Positions 1 to 7,356 of a stretch of 13,626 bases of DNA are shown here, piece after piece. The notes beneath the pieces are model-generated. The model was not told where the DNA came from, made no database searches, and saw only the letters and a list, made by a program, of their open reading frames with translations. The first letter of the stretch is position 1. Each line of letters starts with the position of its first letter. This DNA comes from Flavobacteriales bacterium (GTDB lineage: Bacteria > Bacteroidota > Bacteroidia > Flavobacteriales_D > Sanyastnellaceae). A program made the translations under genes and the position numbers. The DNA lies in contig JAIYCK010000112.1 in the NCBI GenBank assembly GCA_027488055.1, positions 1-13,626 of the forward strand, given 5' to 3'.

Positions 1-92
1 ACAAGCAGACATTCAGTTGGTAGTTTTATACCCAATCGTCTGCGAAACTAGTGACAGACCATCAATTTTGCGGCTATATGTCCAACGCAAAC

Positions 93-1550
93 ATGCAATT
101 TCAATCTGAAACACAAAAACTCTTCAATGAGCGCATGTTGAGTCATTTTGCATTGACGCCCACCCAAGGCCAATTGCGCATGTTTTATGCTTTCACCCGC
201 ATGATGTTCAGTCTCAAAAATCGTTGTGCGCTGACCATCAAAGGATACGCAGGTACCGGGAAAACAACGAGTGTAAAAGCCATGGTGGCCGCGCTCTATG
301 AGCATGATTTCAAATGCGTGCTCCTCGCTCCAACCGGTCGAGCTGCCAAGGTGCTTTCAAATTATACAGGACATCACGCTTACACCATCCACAAACACAT
401 TTATCAGCGTGTAGCTGGACCGAATGGCCAACTTTGGTTTGATCTTAGAGACAACGAAGCCTCCGACACAGTTTTTTTTGTGGATGAAGCTTCCATGATC
501 AGCGATTCAGCAGGCATGGCTGGCGGGGAAGCTGCATCGGGCGATCTCTTGGAGGATCTCATTAGGCACGTTTACAGCGGACAAAATTGCAAGCTCGTTT
601 TTATCGGGGACAACGCCCAGTTACCTCCCGTTGGAATGGCCGAAAGCCCCGCCTTGCAAACAGACTTGATGGGAGCGCGTTACTTTTTGAATATCGCCGA
701 AGTGAAGCTCGAACAAGTCATGCGTCAGAAACAAGAAAGTGGCATCTTATTCAATGCCACCCGTATTCGCGATAACATACAAGCTAACCACAGCGGTGTC
801 GAAGCTACATGGCCCGTCTTAGACCTCACTGATTTTACCGATCTGCAGGTGGTCAATGAGGAATTGCAAGAGCAAGTCGAAAACGCCTATCGCACTTTTG
901 GCGCAGAGGAGACCATTATCATTACCAAAAGCAATAAGCGAAGCAACTTATTCAATCAGCAAGTCAGGCAAAACATACTTTGGTTCGAGGAGGAAATTGC
1001 CACCGGCGACCGCATGATGGTCATTCGCAATAACTATTTTTGGTTGAGTCAAACCAACGAGCGATTCAATGCGGCCTTTATTGCCAATGGCGATGTAATT
1101 CGTATCACAAGGGTGCGAAATTTTGAAGATCGAGGGGCTTTCCGATTTTGCAAAGCTGAAATCACACTCGATGATTACCCTGAAATACCTGAAAGAGAGG
1201 TGATTCTTTTATGCTCAACGATTTGGGAAGAATCGGCAGGAATATCACAAGAAAAAATGCGTGAATTGGCGAACCTTATAGCCTTAGATTACCCCGATAT
1301 TACCAATGCCCGCGAGTTGAAAAAAGCGGTTTATAGCGATCCCTATTACAATGCCCTGCACGTCAAATTCGCTTATGCCGTCACCTGCCACAAGGCGCAA
1401 GGCGGACAATGGCCTGCTGTGTTCATTGACCACGGCTATCTGACCGATGAAATGGCAGGCAAAGAATTCTCTCGGTGGCTATACACTGCTCTCACACGTG
1501 CGCGGGAGAAAGTATTTCTCATTGGATTCGATCCAAAACTAATCCAGTAA
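93..1550 (+). CDS. RecD-like ATP-dependent DNA helicase (superfamily 1)
   Basis: This is a probable 5'-3' DNA helicase of the short Bacteroidota RecD-like type, acting in DNA repair or recombination in the cytoplasm. Counting residues from the upstream GTG at 51, visible motifs are Walker A GYAGTGKTT (65-73), motif Ia APTGRAAK (93-100), Walker B FFVDEAS (142-148), motif III FIGDNAQLPP (184-193), TCHKAQG (445-451) of the UvrD_C_2 region, and YTALTRAR (478-485) carrying the arginine of motif VI. All helicase motifs are intact and the length of about 485 residues fits this family. The frame is open from a TAG at 21-23, so GTG 51, ATG 78 and ATG 93 are all possible starts. I chose 93 because the family usually begins only a few residues before the F-x-x-x-x-x-x-x-F-x-x-x-PT-x-x-Q region and because A-rich sequence precedes it. 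It lacks the long N-terminal extension of RecD2. No RecB or RecC partner is present. Confidence 0.9.
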   Translation: MQFQSETQKLFNERMLSHFALTPTQGQLRMFYAFTRMMFSLKNRCALTIKGYAGTGKTTSVKAMVAALYEHDFKCVLLAPTGRAAKVLSNYTGHHAYTIHKHIYQRVAGPNGQLWFDLRDNEASDTVFFVDEASMISDSAGMAGGEAASGDLLEDLIRHVYSGQNCKLVFIGDNAQLPPVGMAESPALQTDLMGARYFLNIAEVKLEQVMRQKQESGILFNATRIRDNIQANHSGVEATWPVLDLTDFTDLQVVNEELQEQVENAYRTFGAEETIIITKSNKRSNLFNQQVRQNILWFEEEIATGDRMMVIRNNYFWLSQTNERFNAAFIANGDVIRITRVRNFEDRGAFRFCKAEITLDDYPEIPEREVILLCSTIWEESAGISQEKMRELANLIALDYPDITNARELKKAVYSDPYYNALHVKFAYAVTCHKAQGGQWPAVFIDHGYLTDEMAGKEFSRWLYTALTRAREKVFLIGFDPKLIQ

Positions 1551-1555
1551 AACGA

Positions 1556-1581
1556 CAGACGGCAGCCAAGGCTGCCGTCTG
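1556..1581. terminator. Bidirectional hairpin terminator between convergent genes
   Basis: A perfect inverted repeat with 12-base arms (CAGACGGCAGCC and its complement) separated by AA starts six bases after the helicase stop codon. Because a two-base loop is too tight, the innermost pairs probably open. The minus-strand read-out continues into GTCGTTTTACTGG, which gives a short T-run for the gene at 1606-2337. The plus-strand read-out is only moderately T-rich (TTGGTTATCTTATTATT). The position between two convergent stop codons supports shared use. Confidence 0.85.
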
Positions 1582-1605
1582 ATTGGTTATCTTATTATTC
1601 GAGGA

Positions 1606-2337
1606 TCAATGATTAATCACCAATCGTTTTGTTTCGTATTTCTTACCTCCATAGGTCAATGTGCAGAAATAGATTCCACTTTCCATCTCGCTGGTATTCA
1701 CTCGCACTTGGCCCGAACGCTGGTTGATTGAATACGTGTCCACCAATTTGCCTACCATGTTGTAGATCGACAATTGTGCATTGTTAGGACGAGCATTGAA
1801 TTGAAATGCAATCGAAGTCATGTCATTCGCCGGATTTGGAGAGATTTGAGCAATCGAAGCTTCCATTGTAACTTCCTGTACACTCACCACACAGCCGCCC
1901 ACTGCATCCACACAGAAATTCATATCGTAACAGAAAACATCTGATGGGTTATTTGCGTCGAACCAGCAAAAACGAACGATCGACTGACCTGCGTTGCCAT
2001 AGTGACGATATTTAATATGAAAGCTTGAATTGGATTCCTGTGGAGCCATAGTCACTATTTCGGGCAAGTTATTGTTGGCCGAAATCCAAGGTGAACAAGC
2101 CAATCCCCAGCAATATTGGAACTTTGCACCGGCCACCATTTGAATGACCGTTGCGTTGCATTTGATGTCTGTGGCGGCGCTAGCGTTGCAAATCACATCC
2201 CAACCCAAATCCAACTCTTCGTCAGTTACTGCAGAGGTGCCGTACAATACATTGTTTTCTCCACTCAAATTGACGATCTGTGCTTGGCTAGTGGCAGCAG
2301 CAAAGAATACACTCAATACAAAGACTAATTTTTTCAT
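1606..2337 (-). CDS. Secreted T9SS type A sorting-domain protein with FCWG-type cysteine-rich domain
   Basis: This is a 243-residue exported protein. Its signal peptide, MKKLVFVLSVFFAAATSQAQ, has two lysines, a hydrophobic core and cleavage near SQA-Q. The mature N-terminal half holds paired cysteines with motifs CNAS, IKCNATV, YCWGLAC and RFCWF-x(9)-FCYD, resembling the domain often seen before T9SS tails in Bacteroidota secreted proteins. The last roughly 75 residues form a T9SS type A sorting domain: ISPNPANDMTSI, then LSIYNMVGKLV, then SGIYFCTLTYGG, ending KRLVINH. It should therefore be delivered to the cell surface or outside. The open frame extends 11 codons upstream (to 2370), but that leader (MNGLHLFKIRN) would spoil the signal peptide and overlaps a promoter-like element, so the start at 2337 is preferred. 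The molecular function is unknown. Confidence 0.88.
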   Translation of the reverse strand: MKKLVFVLSVFFAAATSQAQIVNLSGENNVLYGTSAVTDEELDLGWDVICNASAATDIKCNATVIQMVAGAKFQYCWGLACSPWISANNNLPEIVTMAPQESNSSFHIKYRHYGNAGQSIVRFCWFDANNPSDVFCYDMNFCVDAVGGCVVSVQEVTMEASIAQISPNPANDMTSIAFQFNARPNNAQLSIYNMVGKLVDTYSINQRSGQVRVNTSEMESGIYFCTLTYGGKKYETKRLVINH

Positions 2338-2352
2338 ATTCCTAATTTTGAA

Positions 2353-2360
2353 CAAATGTA
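2353..2360 (-). promoter_or_regulatory. Candidate -7 promoter element for the 1606-2337 gene
   Basis: On the minus strand this reads TACATTTG, an exact match to the Bacteroidota -7 consensus TAnnTTTG. It lies 15 bases upstream of the chosen start codon, so the leader would be very short. The nearest TTG that could serve as a -33 element (in TTTTTG, + strand 2387-2392) is 26 bases away, longer than the usual 17-23, so only half of the promoter is convincing. Confidence 0.4.
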
Positions 2361-2364
2361 AGCC

Positions 2365-2382
2365 ATTCAAAAAGGCTTGAAT
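2365..2382. repeat. Short palindrome beside the -7 element
   Basis: Six-base arms ATTCAA and TTGAAT flank the spacer AAAGGC. The palindrome occupies the region where the spacer and -33 zone of the minus-strand promoter would lie, the usual place for a repressor or activator site. At six bases per arm in AT-rich DNA it could be chance. Confidence 0.3.
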
Positions 2383-2477
2383 CCCTCAAAAAGCGGAATT
2401 GTAGTATTCCAAAGGCAATGTCCTCCATCATTAGATCGCTTGGTACGACCCATATGAATTGTGAAAAATCAGCTCCT

Positions 2478-2607
2478 TTATTGGATTTTACATGACTGAA
2501 AAACAAATATTTAGATCAAATATACGCGATTCAATCGGCAAAAATTCCAACTTAGAAATACTAGAATGACACAATCCAAGTGCACCAATGGGTTGTAAAT
2601 CCAATAA
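2478..2607. repeat. Pair of distant inverted repeats upstream of 2644
   Basis: TTATTGGATTTTACA at 2478-2492 is the reverse complement of TGTAAATCCAATAA at 2594-2607, apart from one missing A in the second copy. The arms are 101 bases apart, too far for a terminator but suitable for two copies of a protein-binding site in opposite orientation. No function can be assigned from sequence. Confidence 0.45.
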
Positions 2608-2643
2608 TTTAGCACACCGAATAATTTATCAATTTATTATCAA

Positions 2644-4110
2644 ATGAAGAAAATTTTACTTGCTTTTGTTGCAGCATTCTCGCTCACAGCTGCCAATGCC
2701 CAATTGGCTCCAGGCTCTGTATGCCCAGATTTCACAGGTACCGACATCAATGGTAACACCTGGAATCTTTATGATTTACTTGACCAAGGTTACTCAGTAG
2801 TAGTAGATGTATCAGCTACATGGTGCGGTCCATGCTGGAACTACCACAACAGTGGCGCTTTGGAAGCTTTGCACGCTGAGCACGGCCCAGACGGTACAAA
2901 CGATGTACGTGTTCTTTTCATCGAAGGTGATGGAACAACTACCAGTGCTGATTTGAACGGTACTGGCGGTAACACGCAAGGCGACTGGGTTGTAAACACT
3001 CCATACCCAATCATCGACGACAGTTCAATTGGTGATCTTTTGCAAATTGCATATTTCCCAACAATTTACACCATCTGCCCTAGCCGTATCGTAACTGAGA
3101 CAGGTCAATTGTCAGCGGCCAATCACTACGCTTGGATCCAGAACAACAACTGCGTAGCAGCTACTGCTGCTGTCGACGCTGCTGCTTTGAGCATGACAGC
3201 TGAAGGCGCAACATGTGCCAATGGCAATGCCGCTGTAAGCGTATTGCTTCAAAATATGGGTACTACCCCAATGACTGCTGCTACAATCACTGTGAACGGT
3301 GGATCATCTCCATTGGTTTACAACTGGACAGGTAATTTGGCAACATATGCATCAACAAACGTAAACGTTGGTAATGTAATGACCAATGGCACTGTTACTT
3401 TGACTGCTAACGTTGCTGTTAATGGTGATGTGAACGCAAGCAATAGCACAATCTCTGCAACCGCTGGTGTAGCTCAAGCATCTACACACATTCGCATCGA
3501 TTTCTTGTTCGACGGATGGCCAGAAGAAGTTAGCTGGGAAATCACAGACGAAAATGGCAACGTAGTTGCTTCAGTGGCTGAAGGTGATTACACTGCAATG
3601 ACAGACGTAATGGAAGATCATTTCTTGCCTGCTACTGGTTGCTACACATTCACTTTGTTCGATGGCTATGGTGATGGTTTGCACGGTGCTCAGTACACTG
3701 GCGGAAGCGATGGTCACTGCTATGTATACAGCATTGGCAATGGCGGTGTTGTAAACTCTGCAATCTATAACTACGATGGTTCTTACGACTTGACTGAAGA
3801 GTCACGCGATGCGAACGTAACGGCTACAGTAGGTATCAATGAAAATTCAATTGCTACTGGTTTCAATGCTTACCCAAATCCTGTGAGCGAGACGTTGAAC
3901 TTGAACTTTGGTTTGGCGAACGACGCAGTAGTTGCAGTTGAAGTTGTTGATATGTTGGGCAACGTAGTTTTGTCACAGCAAATTGGCAGCAAGCAAGCTG
4001 GAATGAACGCTACACAATTGAACGTAAGTCAATTGAGCGCTGGCATGTACATGGTTAACTTGAAAGCAAATGACGCAGTATCTACATTGCGCGTGAGTGT
4101 TTCAAAATAA
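2644..4110 (+). CDS. T9SS-exported thioredoxin-domain surface protein
   Basis: This is a 488-residue protein. Domains in order: signal peptide (1-20, ending ANA-Q); thioredoxin/TlpA-like domain (about 21-170) with active site ATWCGPCW (C61, C64) and cis-proline in YFPTIY (P139); a CARDB-like beta domain (about 175-275); a beta-sandwich domain (about 280-385) with the motif CYTFTLFDGYGDG often seen in Bacteroidota secreted proteins; and a T9SS type A sorting domain (about 400-488) with YPNPVSETLNL and LSAGMYMVNL. It should act as a thiol-disulfide oxidoreductase on the cell surface or in the medium. Codon choice (GTA for Val, GCT for Ala, AAC for Asn, TTG for Leu) is strikingly uniform compared with neighbours, suggesting strong expression, and a strong terminator follows. 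The natural substrate is unknown. Confidence 0.92.
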   Translation: MKKILLAFVAAFSLTAANAQLAPGSVCPDFTGTDINGNTWNLYDLLDQGYSVVVDVSATWCGPCWNYHNSGALEALHAEHGPDGTNDVRVLFIEGDGTTTSADLNGTGGNTQGDWVVNTPYPIIDDSSIGDLLQIAYFPTIYTICPSRIVTETGQLSAANHYAWIQNNNCVAATAAVDAAALSMTAEGATCANGNAAVSVLLQNMGTTPMTAATITVNGGSSPLVYNWTGNLATYASTNVNVGNVMTNGTVTLTANVAVNGDVNASNSTISATAGVAQASTHIRIDFLFDGWPEEVSWEITDENGNVVASVAEGDYTAMTDVMEDHFLPATGCYTFTLFDGYGDGLHGAQYTGGSDGHCYVYSIGNGGVVNSAIYNYDGSYDLTEESRDANVTATVGINENSIATGFNAYPNPVSETLNLNFGLANDAVVAVEVVDMLGNVVLSQQIGSKQAGMNATQLNVSQLSAGMYMVNLKANDAVSTLRVSVSK

Positions 4111-4132
4111 TATTTGATCCTCCGATCATTTT

Positions 4133-4182
4133 AAGGGCAGTTGTGGTACGAAACTTGTTTTTCTGATCACAACTGCCTTTTT
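4133..4182 (+). terminator. Rho-independent terminator after the surface thioredoxin gene
   Basis: The arm AAGGGCAGTTGTG (4133-4145) pairs with CACAACTGCC and the following T's (4168-4180), including one G-T pair. The loop is 22 bases and the T-run reaches 4182. The ten-base core GGCAGTTGTG is perfectly paired. It lies 23 bases after the stop codon and only 17 bases before the next start codon, so it should largely separate the two transcripts. Confidence 0.88.
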
Positions 4183-4199
4183 CAATTATATACTTTTCA

Positions 4200-4697
4200 A
4201 TGAAAAAATTCTTATTCTCACTGGCCGCAGTCACTTTGCTGCTTTCATCCGTTCAGGCTCAGATCAACTCCTTGCCCAACGTACAACTTAAAGATGTCAA
4301 TGGCAAAACCATTGAAACAGGTAAAATATCAAACGATGGCAAACCCATCTTAATTTGCTTTTGGGCGACATGGTGCGCACCTTGTAAAAAAGAACTCAAC
4401 ACCTATGCTGATCTTTATGAAAAATGGGCCGAGGAAACAGGAGTTAAAATTTATGCTGTATCCATTGACGATCAACGCACAAGCACCAGCGTGAAACCAT
4501 TTGTCAATTCAGTCAATTGGGAGTACGAAGTCCTAATGGATGTCAACAAAGCATTTTTTCAAGCACTTGGTGGTAATACGCCGCCACATACATTTCTGCT
4601 AAATGGAGCAGGTGAAATCGTTTGGCAGCACGTAGGATATACAGCTGGTGACGAAGAAGAAGTGCACGAAGAACTGCTGAAGCTCAGCAAACCTTGA
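4200..4697 (+). CDS. TlpA-family periplasmic thiol-disulfide oxidoreductase
   Basis: This 165-residue protein is a single thioredoxin-like domain behind a signal peptide (about 1-20, MKKFLFSLAAVTLLL then SSVQA-Q). Features are the active site FWATWCAPCKKE (C59, C62), the V-S-I-D strand after the first helix (87-90), and the cis-proline region NTPPHTFLL (P129). The length is normal for minimal TlpA/ResA proteins. It should reduce or exchange disulfides in the periplasm. It carries no T9SS tail and no lipobox, so it probably stays soluble in the periplasm, unlike the preceding surface protein. The terminators before and after suggest it can be transcribed alone. TACTTTTC just before the start codon resembles a -7 element but is too close to the ATG to be trusted. 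Confidence 0.93.
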   Translation: MKKFLFSLAAVTLLLSSVQAQINSLPNVQLKDVNGKTIETGKISNDGKPILICFWATWCAPCKKELNTYADLYEKWAEETGVKIYAVSIDDQRTSTSVKPFVNSVNWEYEVLMDVNKAFFQALGGNTPPHTFLLNGAGEIVWQHVGYTAGDEEEVHEELLKLSKP

Positions 4698-4747
4698 TCA
4701 TCATGCTCGGTTAAAAATCCTATATAGGCCGAGATTTGAATGTATAT

Positions 4748-4778
4748 AAGCTCAGTCCATGGTGGCTGGGCTTTTTTT
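4748..4778 (+). terminator. Rho-independent terminator after the TlpA gene
   Basis: AAGCTCAG (4748-4755) pairs with CTGGGCTT (4766-4773) with one T-G pair, around the ten-base loop TCCATGGTGG, and runs into seven T's (4772-4778). This is a textbook intrinsic terminator 50 bases after the stop codon. A second weak hairpin (CTCGG and CCGAG around an AT-rich palindrome, 4707-4733) precedes it and has no T-run. Confidence 0.88.
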
Positions 4779-4784
4779 GTGAAC

Positions 4785-4792
4785 TACCTTTG
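4785..4792 (+). promoter_or_regulatory. Candidate -7 element for the DUF6029 operon
   Basis: TACCTTTG matches TAnnTTTG exactly. It sits just after the preceding terminator and 19 bases before the start codon at 4812, where a new promoter is needed. No TTG lies at the expected 17-23 base distance upstream, so the assignment rests on one box and position. Confidence 0.4.
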
Positions 4793-4811
4793 AGGCCCAA
4801 TTCAAATGTAG

Positions 4812-6482
4812 ATGCGTATATCATTTTTACTTCTCCTTTCTACCACCATACCGATCCTTGGTTTAGCTCAAAATCCTGCACCAAAAGGTCAGCTCCACGG
4901 CAATTTCGCCATGATGTGGCAGCAATACAATGAGGATAGTCTAATTGGCGCTCGTGTGCCCGAAGCCAAATCCGCCTTGAACTCCTATGGCAACATCACC
5001 TACAATTATGGCGACTTCACTGCTGGTATTCGTTTCGAATCCTACCAAGATGCCTTACTAGGATATCCGAAACACTTTTACGGAACGGGCATTGGCAGCC
5101 GTTACGCGAGGTACAACAACGACAATATTGATATCACCGTTGGCAATTACTACGAGCAATTTGGGAATGGAATGATTCTTCGTTCCTATTGGGAACCCAC
5201 TTTGGGCATCGATAACGCACTGGATGGCATGCGTGTGCTTTGGAAACCATACAATGGCATTTACATCAAAGGAATTTATGGCCATCAGCGCTATGAATTT
5301 GACAGTCGACTCATCAATGGGCAAGGCATTGTTCGCGGCGTAGACTCAGAAATAAACCTCACTGAATTGGTGCCATCCATCGATACGCTCGGAAAACTCA
5401 AAATAACCATTGGTGGCAGCTTTGTAAGCAAATATGAAGCTGGTGAAACCTTTGAAGAAAACGGAGAAGTATTTAGGCTTCCAAAGAATGTCGGTGCATG
5501 GGCTGGAAGAGCTAAAGTGGAATATGGAGACTTTCAAATCAATGGTGAATACGTAAGCAAAATCAATGATCCCAATGCCGACAATGGCTTTATCTACAAA
5601 AAGGGTGAAGCTCTTCTTGTGAACTTGGGGTATAGTAAAAAAGGCTTGGGCATCAATTTGAATGGTAAAATGGTTGACAACATGGCCTTCCGCAGCAGTC
5701 GTTCCGCATTGCTTTTCGAATTGCCCATCAATTATCTGCCTTCGATCACGAAACAACATACTTACAATCTAGCAGCAACCTTGTACCCTTATGCCACTGT
5801 AATCAATGGTGAGTCAGGAATGAGCGCAGAGTTGTATTACACCTTCAAGAAAAAAAGCCCCTTGGGAGGAAAATATGGCACCAACATCAGTTTAAACTTT
5901 GCGGCAGTAAATAGCCTTGATACCACACAACTGAGTGGCATGGATGGTCTTGTCTACGGCTACGAGCGTCAATCAATTGGTCTAGGTTCTACCAAATATG
6001 TGCGTGACTTCAACGTGGAACTCAAGAAAAAAATATCGTCAGATTGGTACATGGGATTGACCTACTACTATTTTGAATTCAATACCTTGGCAACACCCGT
6101 TACACAGGACTTCAAAGGCATTGTGTATGCCGATATTTTTGTAGGTGAATTGCAATACAAATTCAACGCAAAAAATACGGCCCGCATCGAATTGCAAAAC
6201 CTACAAACCGATCAAGACAAAGGCGATTGGGCCACGGTGGTGGCGGAATATACCTATTCTCCCAACTGGACCATCAGCTTGATCGATCAGTACAATTATG
6301 GAAATAACAATACCGAAGCGCGCGTCCACTATTTGTATGGGGCAGTGGCTTATTCCAAAGGATCGAACCGCATTTCTGTCGGCTACGGAAAGCGTCGTGA
6401 AGGCATATTTTGTATCGGCGGAGTATGCAGAGCCGTGCCCGCAAGCAATGGCATCGAAATCACATTATCCAGCAGCTTTTAA
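4812..6482 (+). CDS. DUF6029 family outer-membrane beta-barrel protein
   Basis: This 556-residue protein has a signal peptide (1-19, ending GLA-Q) and many alternating aromatic/polar strands such as YGNITYNYGDFTAGIRFES and WYMGLTYYYFEF. It ends in phenylalanine (LSSSF), as outer-membrane barrels usually do. The conserved-looking regions GNYYEQFGNGMILRSY and the C-terminal CIGGVCRAVPASNG match my knowledge of the DUF6029 family of Bacteroidota. Its only two cysteines are C534 and C539 in the CIGGVC motif close to the last strands. The function of the family is not established. It is the first gene of a three-gene operon with an Omp28-type lipoprotein 10 bases downstream. A role as an outer-membrane channel or as scaffold for the lipoprotein is plausible but inferred. 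Confidence 0.88.
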   Translation: MRISFLLLLSTTIPILGLAQNPAPKGQLHGNFAMMWQQYNEDSLIGARVPEAKSALNSYGNITYNYGDFTAGIRFESYQDALLGYPKHFYGTGIGSRYARYNNDNIDITVGNYYEQFGNGMILRSYWEPTLGIDNALDGMRVLWKPYNGIYIKGIYGHQRYEFDSRLINGQGIVRGVDSEINLTELVPSIDTLGKLKITIGGSFVSKYEAGETFEENGEVFRLPKNVGAWAGRAKVEYGDFQINGEYVSKINDPNADNGFIYKKGEALLVNLGYSKKGLGINLNGKMVDNMAFRSSRSALLFELPINYLPSITKQHTYNLAATLYPYATVINGESGMSAELYYTFKKKSPLGGKYGTNISLNFAAVNSLDTTQLSGMDGLVYGYERQSIGLGSTKYVRDFNVELKKKISSDWYMGLTYYYFEFNTLATPVTQDFKGIVYADIFVGELQYKFNAKNTARIELQNLQTDQDKGDWATVVAEYTYSPNWTISLIDQYNYGNNNTEARVHYLYGAVAYSKGSNRISVGYGKRREGIFCIGGVCRAVPASNGIEITLSSSF

Positions 6483-6492
6483 TCCAACCACT

Positions 6493-7356
6493 ATGAAAAG
6501 ATTCAATTACCTCACCCTCGGATTTTGGGCCTTAACCATTGGTTTTTCATCCTGTGATGAAATAGAAAATCCTGTCTTACAGGCCTATGAATACCGCGAA
6601 GACATATATGGAGCTCCTACTGAACCACCCCTCATCGAGGTGGCTACACAACGGGTCTTGCTCGAGGACTTTACTGGACATGATTGCGGCAACTGCCCTG
6701 CTGCGCATACCGTGGCATCCAATATTCTGGAGACCAACGAAGAACATGTAGCTTTGGTGGCCATTCACGCTGGTTCATTGGCGGAACCTTTCGGCGAATT
6801 CGTAGACGATTGGCGCACTGAAGAAGGTGAGTTTTATCTACTTGGTCAAATTGGTTCGGACCAATTGCCTACCGGTCGTGTGAATCGTTCAGGTGGTGCA
6901 ACGACCTCGTCCAATTTTGCGGACTGGAACAACTTAGTCAATGCAGAATTGGCCCAAGAACCCCTTGCCGACATCGCTTTCAGCGCAGAATTAGAAGCTG
7001 CCAATAACCATTTGAATCTTCATGTGCGTAACCAATACACAGAGTCCATTTCAGGCCAAGTGAAACTTGTGATCCTGATTCTACAAGGTCCGATCATAGC
7101 GCCTCAGTTGAATTATGCGGCTGATCCGGAGTTTATTGCAGATTATGAACACAAGCACATGCTCAGAGGCACAGGCACCGGCGCAACAGGCTTGACGGTC
7201 GCTACCAATCCCATCGCAGGTCAAGAAGATGTCATTCACTACACCTTGGACTGGAACCCCAATTGGGTAGCCGAGGATGTGGAGATCATCGCATTCTTAA
7301 CCGCTGGTGATAGCGGCGAAGTGATCAACGTGAATAAAATTGATCTTATTCCATGA
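6493..7356 (+). CDS. Omp28-related outer-membrane lipoprotein with thioredoxin fold
   Basis: This is a 287-residue lipoprotein. The signal peptide MKRFNYLTLGFWALTIGFSS is followed by C21, the expected lipidation site. The next residues, DEIEN, are acidic, as in Bacteroidota surface-export signals. The Omp28-like domain holds VLLEDFTGHDCGNCPAAH (active site C65, C68) and the probable cis-proline segment DQLPTGRVNR (P126). The C-terminal half (about 150-287) is beta-rich and lacks cysteine. Homologues are annotated as Omp28 outer-membrane proteins, and the CxxC site suggests thiol-redox or metal-binding activity. The frame is open further upstream to 6298, but that overlaps the DUF6029 gene and lacks a signal peptide, so the start at 6493 is clear. 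It lies 10 bases after the previous stop and overlaps the next gene by four bases. Confidence 0.9.
   Translation: MKRFNYLTLGFWALTIGFSSCDEIENPVLQAYEYREDIYGAPTEPPLIEVATQRVLLEDFTGHDCGNCPAAHTVASNILETNEEHVALVAIHAGSLAEPFGEFVDDWRTEEGEFYLLGQIGSDQLPTGRVNRSGGATTSSNFADWNNLVNAELAQEPLADIAFSAELEAANNHLNLHVRNQYTESISGQVKLVILILQGPIIAPQLNYAADPEFIADYEHKHMLRGTGTGATGLTVATNPIAGQEDVIHYTLDWNPNWVAEDVEIIAFLTAGDSGEVINVNKIDLIP

Larger units (their letters stand above)
2338..2643. other. AT-rich divergent intergenic region
   Basis: No coding potential is visible in these 306 bases on either strand. The region separates two divergently transcribed exported-protein genes and must carry both promoters. It holds a minus-strand TAnnTTTG element, a small palindrome next to it, and a pair of distant inverted repeats listed separately. 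No good TAnnTTTG match with a correctly placed TTG was found on the plus strand ahead of 2644; TAATTTAG at 2605-2612 is a one-mismatch candidate without a suitable -33 element. Sequence just before the 2644 start codon is very AT-rich, favouring unstructured translation initiation. Confidence 0.7.

Noticed and set aside
5..43. GCAGAC and GTCTGC inverted repeat at the left edge
   Set aside because: Six-base arms with a 27-base loop and no T-run are too weak to call a terminator or operator.
2338..2370. Eleven-codon N-terminal extension of the minus-strand T9SS protein
   Set aside because: It puts extra residues ahead of a normal signal peptide and overlaps an exact TAnnTTTG element.
4707..4733. 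CTCGG/CCGAG hairpin containing CCTATATAGG
   Set aside because: A five-base stem with a large AT-rich interior and no T-run; the real terminator follows at 4748-4778.
5346..5759. Minus-strand frame of 137 codons inside the DUF6029 gene
   Set aside because: It is antisense to a clear barrel protein and has no signal peptide or motif.
6298..6492. Upstream extension of the Omp28 lipoprotein frame
   Set aside because: It lies inside the DUF6029 gene in another frame and would bury a clear lipoprotein signal peptide that begins at 6493.
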